Below are positions 7,963 to 16,386 of a DNA stretch of 64,000 bases, one piece after another. The translations under genes and the position numbers were made by a program. The stretch is from NCBI GenBank assembly GCA_009778115.1, contig WRKL01000003.1, positions 1 to 64,000 on the forward strand, read 5' to 3'. The notes under the pieces are model-generated. The model saw nothing but the letters and a program-made list of their open reading frames with translations, was not told the DNA's origin and ran no database searches. The stretch is from Oscillospiraceae bacterium (GTDB lineage Bacteria; Bacillota; Clostridia; Oscillospirales; Ruminococcaceae). Position 1 is the stretch's first letter. The number at the start of each line of letters is the position of its first letter.

Positions 7963-9129
7963 ATGACTTCAAAAACGGGCTGGATATTGTGCGCTCTTCT
8001 CGCAACATTCATCGTAAGCTCTGCCGCGGCGATATTCGTACATATGTTCCTATCTTACACACCCGACACGGAAATTCATTTATCCGGACGTAATGATGTG
8101 AGATTTAGTGTGCATTACATTGAAAACAGCATTTTTGACAAAGCGGAAAGACCGGGTAATTTACAATATTTAATGTCGTTCACAGACTATATAGAAGTTG
8201 AAGACTCGTTTTTATGCCGGTTTAGTCAGAATGTTAATGCCATTTACAGATATTCTGTTACGGAAACATTGACGATTAAACCTTTAAAGGGTTCGGACGA
8301 CAGTAATGCACAGGGGGTTTTCGAAGATAAAACCATATTGTCAGAGTTCAGCGGCCGTTTTAAAGGTGAAAGAATAACTTGGGATAAATCTGGCACCGAT
8401 ACTCCCGGCGGTTTGTACGTTATTAATCCCCACAAGCATATAGACGCTTATAGATATTTTGTATACGAACAACGCGAACAAATGAAAAAAAATGATATGA
8501 CCGCCGAAGGGGATCTGCGTTTCACCGCAGAGATTTTGATCGGTTTTTCCTATACTGTAAAGGCCGAAGAATACGGATTGGACGAAACATTTCATTATAC
8601 GCTGAATATTCCCATTTCTAATGAAGTATTCGGCATTGCCGCTGAAGGGATACGGGACATCGAACTGTCGAGCACATCGCATGAATTTAAGATTCCCGGT
8701 ATACAGGTTGCCGTGTTGATTGTTTTGTTATTTTTACTAAATATCCTCGGGGTAGTCTTTTGTATAAGCCGGCTCATTACGGAAAAAAACAAACAACGCC
8801 GTGAAGTTAAAAGGATACTCAAAAAGTATTCGGATGAAATAATCGAGTCCGCACACAGGATAGACCTGTCTGAGTATAAAATCATTCATGTAAATCAATT
8901 CAAGGATTTGTTAAAATTAGCTGTAAATTCAAGTAAACACATAATATATTATCAAGGCGACAAACGAGCAGAGTTTTATGCTTTTTCAGACGGGTATGTG
9001 TTTTGCTTAAATTATTATATTAGCAGTGCAGACGAAGACGAAGACGATGCAGACGGACATGATTTATATGCAGATGACGCATTTACGCAAACGCATTTAG
9101 GGAACGCACCCGTTGCAGCGGAGGAATGA
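7963..9129 (+). CDS. DUF5305-like membrane protein
   Basis: 388 residues from the ATG at 7963, which has GGGGGG seven bases upstream and lies four bases after the signal peptidase stop; an ATG at 7948 is in frame but overlaps that gene. One N-terminal helix (about 8-30), a large extracytoplasmic beta-rich domain, a second helix at about 247-268, then a cytoplasmic tail rich in acidic residues near the end. This arrangement and its position after a SipW/ER-type signal peptidase match DUF5305 proteins, which I assign by resemblance only. Its role is probably accessory to export or assembly of the SipW substrate. Confidence 0.65.
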   Translation: MTSKTGWILCALLATFIVSSAAAIFVHMFLSYTPDTEIHLSGRNDVRFSVHYIENSIFDKAERPGNLQYLMSFTDYIEVEDSFLCRFSQNVNAIYRYSVTETLTIKPLKGSDDSNAQGVFEDKTILSEFSGRFKGERITWDKSGTDTPGGLYVINPHKHIDAYRYFVYEQREQMKKNDMTAEGDLRFTAEILIGFSYTVKAEEYGLDETFHYTLNIPISNEVFGIAAEGIRDIELSSTSHEFKIPGIQVAVLIVLLFLLNILGVVFCISRLITEKNKQRREVKRILKKYSDEIIESAHRIDLSEYKIIHVNQFKDLLKLAVNSSKHIIYYQGDKRAEFYAFSDGYVFCLNYYISSADEDEDDADGHDLYADDAFTQTHLGNAPVAAEE

Positions 9130-9161
9130 TGGTTTACGCAAGAAAAAAATAAAAAATAAAT

Positions 9162-9197
9162 CGTCCCTTTTCGCAGACTTGTGTGTATACACAGACA
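9162..9197 (+). repeat. Copy 2 of the 36-base repeat containing GTGTATACAC
   Basis: Same orientation as the copy at 4105-4140, with identical first 10 and last 15 bases. Here it lies in the leader of the Cys-rich peptide gene, 39 bases before its ATG, and is not in a recognised coding region. Confidence 0.7.
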
Positions 9198-9235
9198 GAA
9201 GCTTTTATTATAAAAAATATCAGGAGGAAATCACA

Positions 9236-9666
9236 ATGGAAAACACAGAAAAATTGAAACAGGCAAATTGCCGCTTACCGACGAGCAAGCAAGCGAGGTA
9301 TCGGGCGGCATAGACAGTGCGGTAGTTTCTGCATGGCGCAAGGTAGCGGAAGGCGAAGGCTGCCCCACTCATGCAGGTTGCAACGACGTCGGCGCGTTTT
9401 ATTATACATGGTATAATGCGAAATGCCCCAAATGCAATGCCCCCGAGAGTTTGTTCTGCCGAACTATGATAGCAGGGAAACTGAATAATGCTGTGTTTAA
9501 TAAACAACCCGAGAATTTCGAGTGTATCGACACAAAATGCTATGTCTGCAATTATCTCTTCGGCACTTGTGAACTATCAACCGGAGACAGACAAGGGTAT
9601 ATCCAAAACTGGGGAAGATGCCAGCATAAAAATTCAACCCACGGGGCGGAAGTCCCGAAAAAATAA
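9236..9666 (+). pseudogene. Cys-rich double-glycine leader peptide (bacteriocin-like) with a frame break
   Basis: The ATG at 9236 has a perfect AGGAGG nine bases upstream and starts MENTEK, but its frame closes at 9313. The leader continues in the -1 frame: LPLTDEQASEVSGG from 9268, then a core of about 118 residues with ten cysteines (CPTHAGC, KCPKC, FCR, FECIDTKCYVC, GTC, GRC). The -1 frame has no usable ATG. One more A in the run of five A at 9249-9253 would join both parts as MENTEKIETG followed by KLPLTDEQASEVSGG. So this is a recent frameshift, a sequencing error in a homopolymer, or slippage-controlled expression. The VSGG end is the cleavage site type of C39 peptidase exporters, and one is encoded at 11614. 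Cys pairs CxxC suggest metal binding or disulfides. Confidence 0.7.
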
Positions 9667-9695
9667 AAAATGAAAAAATTTAGGAGAAAAACGAA

Positions 9696-10478
9696 ATGAA
9701 AAAAATAATTTCAATAATAATGGCGGTTATGTTAATTTCGGGTTTACTTACCGCTTGCGATGTCAATGTTCACCCGAACAATTCGGTTATAGGAGCTGAC
9801 GGGGAAGTTATAGAACCGGAATCAAGTGGCACAGAGCCCTCTAATGAATCTTCTAATGAGTCAAACCCGAAACTCCCTGTAATAGAGGAAAAAGTTCTCA
9901 CTCAAATAGATCTCGAAAACGAAGGCAGAGTCAATGCCGAATATGTATTACTCAGCGGGCTGGAACATGACATTAAACTGCAAGGCAAAATAAACGAAGA
10001 AATACAAACATTTTGTACCTGGCCGACCTTTAACCGTGACAACGACGACAAAAACATCACCGTAAAAGTCGAATACGCTATAATCGGTAACAAGTATATC
10101 AGCATACGGGCGGCTGATTCGGTGTATGCAGACGGTGCGGCTCATCCCGAAAACAACTACAGAACCGCTACGTTCGATTTGGAAACAGGCGAACACGCGG
10201 GCAGTCTGATTGCATTTTCGAATGCGGGAGATGAATTGCGGAAGAAAATCACCGACGGCACTTTCAAGCAGATTTTCCCCGAAGAACCCATTGACGGCGC
10301 GGCGGAAGTTTTGGCGGCGGAGTTTGATGTAGACAATTTCTACCTCACCGAAGACAGTTTAGGCCTGTTTGTCACAGACCGTCCTCACGCGGCGGGAAGC
10401 TACTGGATTTTCGAGGCGAAATACAGCGACATTACGACATTGGTAGGCGACAGCTATTTTATGAAGTATGTTAAGTAA
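9696..10478 (+). CDS. Lipoprotein with a DUF3298-like domain (second copy)
   Basis: 260 residues with lipobox LTAC (Cys21). A Ser/Glu-rich linker (about 35-70) precedes an extracytoplasmic domain with the order ISIRAADSVYADGAAHPEN, then TATFDLETGE, then FKQIFPEEP, as in DUF3298 proteins. It is a paralogue of the lipoprotein at 4444. It lies 29 bases after the Cys-rich peptide gene, behind AGGAG. It may protect the producer or sense the exported peptide, but no direct evidence exists. Confidence 0.8.
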   Translation: MKKIISIIMAVMLISGLLTACDVNVHPNNSVIGADGEVIEPESSGTEPSNESSNESNPKLPVIEEKVLTQIDLENEGRVNAEYVLLSGLEHDIKLQGKINEEIQTFCTWPTFNRDNDDKNITVKVEYAIIGNKYISIRAADSVYADGAAHPENNYRTATFDLETGEHAGSLIAFSNAGDELRKKITDGTFKQIFPEEPIDGAAEVLAAEFDVDNFYLTEDSLGLFVTDRPHAAGSYWIFEAKYSDITTLVGDSYFMKYVK

Positions 10479-10526
10479 AACAACTTATTCGGCATAATTG
10501 CCCATAATAGAAAGGCGGATATTCCA

Positions 10527-10985
10527 ATGAAAAACGAATTTTTTAAGAGATTATCGGAAGATAAGGAATTCGAAGCAACCTACAAAAAATTTGAAACTAT
10601 AGAAGCTGTTTTAGAGCAGGTGGAAAAAGACGGTTATTCAATTTCGGAAGAAGTCGAATCGTTACGCAGTCAAGCCGAATTCAATCAGACAGGGCGCGTT
10701 GAACTTGATGATGCTATGTTGGAAAATATCGGCGGCGGTTTTTTGTTCCCGCAGTCTTTACTGGATTGGTTCGTTTCTTTATTCAGATACAGCGGGATAG
10801 GAGCAAGCGGGCAATCTTCGCTTGTCAATTCGGAAACTTCTGCCCCCGCCGTTAAAACCCTCGAAAAAAATTCGGCGGTTCAACCGACTGTACTCCCGCT
10901 CCCAAATGTTACGGGAACTCCTACACCTACAACCCTTCCCTTCAATCCGGCAGGGGGTAAATCAAACAAGTCAATAAATTTATAA
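10527..10985 (+). CDS. Nif11-like leader peptide precursor, Pro/Thr-rich core
   Basis: 152 residues. Residues 1-70 look like a Nif11-type helical leader (FFKRLSEDKEFEATYKKFET, then KDGYSIS), ending ELDDAMLENIGGG, a double-glycine cleavage site. The core of about 78 residues starts FLFPQSLLDWF and becomes rich in Pro, Thr, Ser and Asn, with no cysteine; so neither lanthionine nor disulfide chemistry is expected. No modifying enzyme (LanM, YcaO, radical SAM) is encoded in the cluster. It probably is a substrate of the C39 exporter at 11614. AAAGGCGG precedes the ATG. Confidence 0.75.
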   Translation: MKNEFFKRLSEDKEFEATYKKFETIEAVLEQVEKDGYSISEEVESLRSQAEFNQTGRVELDDAMLENIGGGFLFPQSLLDWFVSLFRYSGIGASGQSSLVNSETSAPAVKTLEKNSAVQPTVLPLPNVTGTPTPTTLPFNPAGGKSNKSINL

Positions 10986-11002
10986 TGAGGTATTAAGCTT
11001 AA

Positions 11003-11037
11003 ATAAGAGATGAGAAGAAAATATTCTCATCTCTTAT
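11003..11037 (+). terminator. Hairpin after the Nif11-like precursor gene
   Basis: A 13-bp stem (11003-11015 with 11025-11037) with a nine-base A/T loop, not followed by a T run. It may act as a weak terminator or stabilise the precursor mRNA. Confidence 0.5.
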
Positions 11038-11057
11038 CGGTGTCGGAAAGGGGCGTT

Positions 11058-11162
11058 ATACTAATCCCACATTAAAATCATCGTTTCAAACTTCGTTCGT
11101 CATTCGTTTTTCTTAAAAAACTACTCACTCGTTTTCAACGGTTTTTAAAATGGGATTAGTAT
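11058..11162. mobile_element. Family B miniature inverted-repeat element, copy 1
   Basis: 105 bp bounded by ATACTAATCCCA and its inverted copy TGGGATTAGTAT. It is nearly identical, in opposite orientation, to the copy at 30803-30907. It has no coding capacity. No target duplication is evident at this copy. It sits directly before the HlyD-like stub. Confidence 0.85.
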
Positions 11163-11171
11163 TATAAAAAA

Positions 11172-11372
11172 ATGAAAAACAAATTATTTCGTAAAGAAGC
11201 GGTGGAAAAAATAACCGGACCCGAAGATTTGAACGCATACGTCAAGGTGCTCAATCCCCGTGTATGGCTTATTCTTGCCGGAATTGCGGTCGCTTTTGGC
11301 GGGCTTGTGGTTTTTGTGGCTTCTACCGGATTTCCGATTTGGGATTTATTCTTCGGCGGTATGGGAGGATAA
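11172..11372 (+). pseudogene. Stub resembling the N-terminus of an NHLM-type HlyD secretion protein
   Basis: 66 residues: KLFRKEAVEKITGPEDLNAY, VKVLNPRVWL, one membrane helix, then a stop after FFGGMGG. The pattern FRKEA-x-E, PE-x-L, and N/S-PR-x-WL directly before the helix is what I recall for the start of NHLM bacteriocin secretion proteins (HlyD family), which are normally several hundred residues. Here the gene ends one codon before a family A element (11373) and starts ten bases after a family B element, so truncation by element activity is likely. A natural short membrane protein remains possible, as a Gram-positive cell does not need a periplasmic adaptor. No clear Shine-Dalgarno sequence. 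Confidence 0.55.
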
Positions 11373-11608
11373 TAGACCTCCTCGGAAATTAAAACGTGAT
11401 GTATGAACACAGATGATTTTTCGTCAAACAAGGCAATTTTGACGAGAATATCATGGATATTTGAGGATAAATTAACACCGTGTGACGGGAAATTTTCCGT
11501 TCATATGTCGCGAAATGGTTTTCGGCAATGCTAGGCAGACGACCGCCGCTGTACATGGGTACTGTAAGGTAAGATAACTGCGCAATGTGCGATTTACGAG
11601 GAGACCTA
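11373..11608. mobile_element. Family A inverted-repeat element, longest copy (236 bp)
   Basis: It begins TAGACCTCCTCGG and ends CGAGGAGACCTA, its inverted copy. Internally it holds a TCGTCAAACAAGG...TTTTGACGA hairpin shared with the copies at 40904 and 54513, plus about 70 bases near the right end not seen in other copies. The right end supplies GAGGAG, the apparent ribosome binding site of the exporter gene at 11614. Confidence 0.85.
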
Positions 11609-11613
11609 ATGCT

Positions 11614-13758
11614 ATGCCCAAAAAATGCCCTGTAATATTGCAGCTTGAAATAGTTGAATGCGGCGCGGCTTCCCTTGCTATGGTAATGGCTTACCATAGC
11701 AAGTGGGTGCCGCTTGAGCGTGTCCGGACGGACTGCGGTGTTTCCCGTGACGGAAGCTCGGCAAAAAATCTTTTGCAGGTGGCACGGCTCTACGGCTTTA
11801 AGGCGCAGGGTTACCGCGTTGAGCCGTCTCAAATCCACACAATTCCAATGCCCTGTATTATCCATTGGAACATGAACCATTTCGTGGTGCTGCGCGGTAT
11901 CACCAAAAAATTCGCCTATATAAACGACCCCGCAAAAGGCGAAGTAAAGATACCGATCGAACAGTTTGGCACCTCTTTCACCGGCATAGCCATCGCCATA
12001 ACTCCGGGAGAGAATTTTGAACCTTCGGGCAAGCCCGTCAGCATTTGGCCGTTTGCTAAATCACGCCTGAAAGGCACGGCTCCGGTCTTCTCGTTTATCA
12101 TTATTATCAGTGCTATGACTTCTGTTATAGGGATAATATCGACAATGTTCAGCCGTGTGTTTGTGGACGATCTGCTTTCCGGCAACCGTCCCGAATGGGC
12201 ATATGGATTTATAGTGTTGTTTTTGGCGTTTAATTTTCTCAGTATTCTATTGACCGTCATCAATACAAAAAGTAATTCGAAAATCACAGCCAAATTCGCG
12301 GTGGTTTCAAGCGGAATGTTTATCTGGCACGCTCTGCGATTGCCTGTAGATTTTTATTCCTCACGCAACGCAGGCGACATCGCCGCACGACAGGACGAAA
12401 ACGATGGTATATCCCTGTCGCTTATACAAATGTTCGCACCACTGTTTATCGAGGCGGCAATGATGGTATTTTACTTGTTTATCGTGCTTCAATACAGCGT
12501 CCTGCTTACAATAATCGGATTTGTGTCGCTTGTGATCAATTATGCTGTCAATAAATTTATCACCGACAAGAACGTCAACATTTCCCGCGTATCCTCCCGT
12601 GATGCGGGCAAGCTGGGCGCTATGACGGTAGCAGGCGTGGAAATGATAGAGACCATCAAGTCGGCAGGCGCGGAGGACGGTTTTTTTGAACGCTGGTCAG
12701 GGCTTCACGCTTCGGTAAACAATACAAGAATAAAGTCGATGAAACTGAATATTTCGGCGGGGATGATTCCGCAAATAGTAAGCGAAGTCATAAATATTAT
12801 TGTTTTGCTGATCGGCGCGTATTTAATTATCAAGGGTGATATGACAATCGGCATATTCTTCGCGTTTCAAGGGTTTTTAAGCGCGTTTCTTGCACCTTTA
12901 TCCACAATCATAAACACACGATTGCAAATGCAGCAGATGAAAGTGTCAATGGAACGGGTGCAGGACGTGTTTAATTATAAACCCGATGTGACATATACCG
13001 AACAGTCGGAAGTTGATGATGAACAATCGTTTTTCAAATTATCGGGGGAACTCGAGATCAAAGACCTCACATTCGGGTATAACAAATTATCGCCGCCGCT
13101 TTTGGAGAATTTTAACCTGACGTTAAAGCCCGGCGAAAGCGTTGCACTTGTCGGGGCTTCGGGCTGCGGGAAATCAACAATCGCAAAGCTCATCAGTAAC
13201 CTTTACAAGCCGTGGAGCGGAGAGGTCCTGTTTGACGGCAAAACCGCCGATGAAATATCGCGCGAAATCTTTACAAGCTCGGTGTCTGTCGTTGATCAGG
13301 ATATTATACTCTTCAAAGACAGCGTAAGCAATAACATCAAAACATGGGACAAATCTATCGAGGATTATGAAGTTATACTTGCGGCGCGGGATTCGCAAAT
13401 TCACAAAACGATTATCGAGCGCGACAGCGGTTACGATTGTGAGATTTTGGAGGGCGGCAAAAACTTTTCCGGCGGCGAACGCCAACGTCTCGAAATAGCA
13501 GGCGCACTTGCCAAAGACCCGACTGTAATTATTTTGGACGAAGCCACAAGTGCGCTCGATGCGAAGACAGAATACGATGTGATCAACGCCATAAAAAACA
13601 GAGATATTACAACGGTTGTAGTCGCGCACCGTTTGTCAACAATTCGTGACTGCAACGAAATCATCGTGCTTGACAAAGGCAAGGTGGTACAGCGGGGAAC
13701 TCATGACGAGTTGTACGCCGTGGAAGGTAAATACAGAGAGTTGGTGAGCTTGAATTGA
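11614..13758 (+). CDS. NHLM-type ABC exporter with C39 peptidase domain
   Basis: 714 residues from the ATG at 11614; an in-frame GTG at 11587 would read through the family A element, so I reject it. The N-terminal C39 peptidase is intact: Gln10, Cys16 (IVECGAASLAM), His89 (NMNHFVVL) and Asp105 (INDPAKG). It is followed by six membrane helices (about 150-430) and an ABC ATPase with Walker A GASGCGKST, signature FSGGERQR and Walker B VIILDEATSALD. It cuts double-glycine leaders and exports the core; candidate substrates are encoded at 9236 and 10527. Its ribosome binding site lies in the end of a mobile element. The last four bases overlap the second exporter gene. Confidence 0.92.
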   Translation: MPKKCPVILQLEIVECGAASLAMVMAYHSKWVPLERVRTDCGVSRDGSSAKNLLQVARLYGFKAQGYRVEPSQIHTIPMPCIIHWNMNHFVVLRGITKKFAYINDPAKGEVKIPIEQFGTSFTGIAIAITPGENFEPSGKPVSIWPFAKSRLKGTAPVFSFIIIISAMTSVIGIISTMFSRVFVDDLLSGNRPEWAYGFIVLFLAFNFLSILLTVINTKSNSKITAKFAVVSSGMFIWHALRLPVDFYSSRNAGDIAARQDENDGISLSLIQMFAPLFIEAAMMVFYLFIVLQYSVLLTIIGFVSLVINYAVNKFITDKNVNISRVSSRDAGKLGAMTVAGVEMIETIKSAGAEDGFFERWSGLHASVNNTRIKSMKLNISAGMIPQIVSEVINIIVLLIGAYLIIKGDMTIGIFFAFQGFLSAFLAPLSTIINTRLQMQQMKVSMERVQDVFNYKPDVTYTEQSEVDDEQSFFKLSGELEIKDLTFGYNKLSPPLLENFNLTLKPGESVALVGASGCGKSTIAKLISNLYKPWSGEVLFDGKTADEISREIFTSSVSVVDQDIILFKDSVSNNIKTWDKSIEDYEVILAARDSQIHKTIIERDSGYDCEILEGGKNFSGGERQRLEIAGALAKDPTVIILDEATSALDAKTEYDVINAIKNRDITTVVVAHRLSTIRDCNEIIVLDKGKVVQRGTHDELYAVEGKYRELVSLN

Positions 13759-15965
13759 ATTGGTTTGAAAATCAAGTCAAAAATCGCATGAAAAATGACG
13801 AGGATGATTTTTCGGGTGCGTTCGCCGAACTTTCTTCTATTGTTATGGGCGAGACAGCGGCGAAAGCAGGACTTGTCACCGCACGGCAAAAGACCCATAA
13901 CGCCGTGCAGGAAATATTAAAATTTTTCGGACAGGACATAATACCCGTCCCCGAAAGTGTTACCGACACATCGGAATACATAAACTTCTGCATAAAACCG
14001 TCCGGCATTATGAAACGCAAAGTTGAACTGAGCGGTAAATGGTGGACGGATGCTTTCGGTCCGATGCTCGGCTTTTTAAACCACCCCGGCACCTCCAAGG
14101 AGGGGAACAGCGTTGTTGTGGCGCTTTTGCCGTCACAGAAAGGGTATTCCTACTTTGATTATGAGAGCGGTAAGAAAGTCGTACTTAATTCCGAGACCGC
14201 AAAAAACATAGAAAGTTTCGGCTATTGCTTTTATAATCCGTTCCCGAATCGTGAGTTGTCTATCATTGATTTAGTTAAATATATGTTCAAAACCGTAACG
14301 AGAAACGACATGTTTTTCTATCTTTTCATCATGACCGTGACCACGCTTATGGGGCTTATCCAACCGAAAATATCACTAATTTTGTTCTCGCACATCATAC
14401 CTCAGAGCAATGCGAGCGTGTTGTGGGCTCTCGGTGTATTGATGATTTCGATGGTGTTCGCGACACAGCTTTTGGGGATAGGGCAAAGTTTGATTATGAG
14501 CCGGCTTACCATGCGCCTGTCAAACACAATCGAACCCGCCGCCATGATGAGGATGCTGACCCTCCCCGCCGAGTTTTTCAAGAAATATGCAGCCGGGGAG
14601 CTTTCCCAGAAGTTTTCACTGATCCCGTCAATTTGTAGTACGATTTTTTCGGTCGTCACCGGAACACTGTTAACTTCGCTGTTTTCGCTTGCGTACTTCA
14701 CGCAGATTGCAAACATCACTCCCGCATTAATGCTGCCGTCATTAGCAATTATCGGCACGACACTTGTTATAAATATTATCACCACATTGGCAAGTATACG
14801 AATACAGAAGAAATCATTGGAAGCGGGTGCAGATTTGTCCGGCATGACTTATTCCATCTTGTCGGGCATACAAAAAGTCAAACTGACCGGCTCGGAAAAG
14901 AGGATTTTCGCGCAGTGGGCATTAAAGTATAAAACCTCTGCTAATTTTACTTACAATCCGCCGTTTGTGTTGAAATATTCGGGCGTAATCAGCACTGTTA
15001 TTTCCACTATCGGGATTGCCGTTGTTTATTTTTTCGCCATTCAGTCACAAATGGGCGTCGGCGAGTATATGGCGTACAACACCGCTTATGGCATGGTGTC
15101 GGCTTCTATTTTGGCTCTCGGTTCAATTACCACCGTTTTTTCAGGGTTAAAACCGCAGCTTGACACAGTAGCGCCGTTCATGAAAACCGTCCCCGAAATA
15201 AGCGGGAATAAAAAAGTTGTAACAAACCTTTCAGGCGGCATCGAAGTACAGAGTTTGACCTTCCGTTATGATGAGGGCGGCAAGAATATTCTCAATGACA
15301 TTAATATTAAAATCCGCCCGGGACAGTATGTGGCGATCGTCGGTAAGACCGGCTGCGGAAAATCTACATTAGTACGGCTTTTACTGGGTTTTGAAAAGCC
15401 GAATAAAGGTGCGGTTTACTATGACGGCAAGGATATATCCAAACTTGATTTACCGTCACTCCGCCGCAAAATCGGAGCGGTTATGCAGGGCGGTAAACTG
15501 TTCACAGGGGATGTTTGGGGTAATATTATTATATCCGCGCCCAACCTGACAATGGACGATGCGTGGGCGGCGGCGCGGATCGCGAGCATTGACAAGGATA
15601 TTGAGGATATGCCGATGGGTATGCACACTATTATAACCGAGGGCAGCGGCGGCATTTCCGGCGGGCAAAAGCAGCGGTTGATGATTGCACGGGCTGTTGC
15701 GTCGAAGCCGAAAGTGCTGATTTTTGACGAATCTACAAGTGCGCTCGACAACATCACGCAAAAGCAGGTAGCCGATGCATTAGCGGGTTTAAAATGCACT
15801 CGCATTGTAATCGCACACAGGCTGTCCACGATCAAAGACTGCGATAAAATTTATGTATTAGATGGCGGCAAAGTCGCCGAAGAAGGCACATTCGATGAAC
15901 TCTACGAAAACAAAGGATATTTTCACGGGCTCGTAAGCCGGCAGATGCTTGGTGAGAAATTATAG
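13755..15965 (+). CDS. NHLM-type ABC exporter, second subunit
   Basis: 736 residues from a TTG at 13755 overlapping the first exporter by four bases. Residues 1-165 are a family-specific N-terminal region without C39 catalytic residues. About six membrane helices follow (190-450), then an ABC ATPase with Walker A GKTGCGKST, signature ISGGQKQR and Walker B VLIFDESTSALD (catalytic Glu kept). The size and two-domain form match the ATP-binding partner that accompanies the peptidase exporter in NHLM loci. The two very likely form a heterodimer. Confidence 0.9.
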   Translation: MNWFENQVKNRMKNDEDDFSGAFAELSSIVMGETAAKAGLVTARQKTHNAVQEILKFFGQDIIPVPESVTDTSEYINFCIKPSGIMKRKVELSGKWWTDAFGPMLGFLNHPGTSKEGNSVVVALLPSQKGYSYFDYESGKKVVLNSETAKNIESFGYCFYNPFPNRELSIIDLVKYMFKTVTRNDMFFYLFIMTVTTLMGLIQPKISLILFSHIIPQSNASVLWALGVLMISMVFATQLLGIGQSLIMSRLTMRLSNTIEPAAMMRMLTLPAEFFKKYAAGELSQKFSLIPSICSTIFSVVTGTLLTSLFSLAYFTQIANITPALMLPSLAIIGTTLVINIITTLASIRIQKKSLEAGADLSGMTYSILSGIQKVKLTGSEKRIFAQWALKYKTSANFTYNPPFVLKYSGVISTVISTIGIAVVYFFAIQSQMGVGEYMAYNTAYGMVSASILALGSITTVFSGLKPQLDTVAPFMKTVPEISGNKKVVTNLSGGIEVQSLTFRYDEGGKNILNDINIKIRPGQYVAIVGKTGCGKSTLVRLLLGFEKPNKGAVYYDGKDISKLDLPSLRRKIGAVMQGGKLFTGDVWGNIIISAPNLTMDDAWAAARIASIDKDIEDMPMGMHTIITEGSGGISGGQKQRLMIARAVASKPKVLIFDESTSALDNITQKQVADALAGLKCTRIVIAHRLSTIKDCDKIYVLDGGKVAEEGTFDELYENKGYFHGLVSRQMLGEKL

Positions 15966-16060
15966 CAATGCGTAATGCGCAATGCCTAAATCCTATCACA
16001 TCCCCGCTGGCGGGGAGCGAAAAGACCGCACAATGCGTAATGCATAAATATTATATAGGG
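15966..16060 (+). repeat. Short AATGCGTAATGC repeats and a GC hairpin
   Basis: CAATGCGTAATGCGCAATGC opens the gap and CAATGCGTAATGCATAA closes it, with a TCCCCGC / GCGGGGA hairpin between. I read it as a small dispersed repeat in the gap between the exporter genes and the partner-switching genes; it may reduce read-through. Confidence 0.5.
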
Positions 16061-16072
16061 GGAATTTGAGTA

Positions 16073-16372
16073 ATGACTATTATCAAAACAGGGGAAAACG
16101 ACAAAATCACCCTCACTGTCGAGGGGAAATTGAACACAGGAGCATCACAGCAGTTTCAGGAAGCGGTAATGGCGGCACTTGAAGAAGCAAACGAGTTAAT
16201 TTTAGACTTTACGCAGCTTGTTTATTTGGCATCATCGGGAATACGGGTATTGGTTTTGGGGGCGCAAACAGCTGAGGTGTCGGGAAAGACATTGGTGCTT
16301 ACCAATGTCAACGACGACGTGATGGAAGTGTTTGAAATTACAGGGCTAACCGATGCCTTGACGATTCTGTAA
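16073..16372 (+). CDS. STAS-domain anti-sigma-factor antagonist (SpoIIAA/RsbV-like)
   Basis: 99 residues, a single STAS domain. The phosphorylatable serine motif is present as YLASSGIRVL (Ser54/Ser55), the site phosphorylated by HATPase kinases and dephosphorylated by PP2C phosphatases in partner switching. It starts behind AGGGGG and lies first in a group of four genes encoding antagonist, second STAS, phosphatase and kinase. The switch target, normally a sigma factor, is not adjacent; the sigma factor at 3586 is of ECF type and is not a classical target. Confidence 0.9.
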   Translation: MTIIKTGENDKITLTVEGKLNTGASQQFQEAVMAALEEANELILDFTQLVYLASSGIRVLVLGAQTAEVSGKTLVLTNVNDDVMEVFEITGLTDALTIL

Positions 16373-16386
16373 AGGGGGAGTGTCTT

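Noticed and set aside
9236-9313. Programmed -1 ribosomal frameshift in the Cys-rich peptide gene
   Set aside because: No canonical X-XXY-YYZ heptamer in the right phase and no strong downstream stem visible; a one-base change in the A run is simpler. Not fully excluded.
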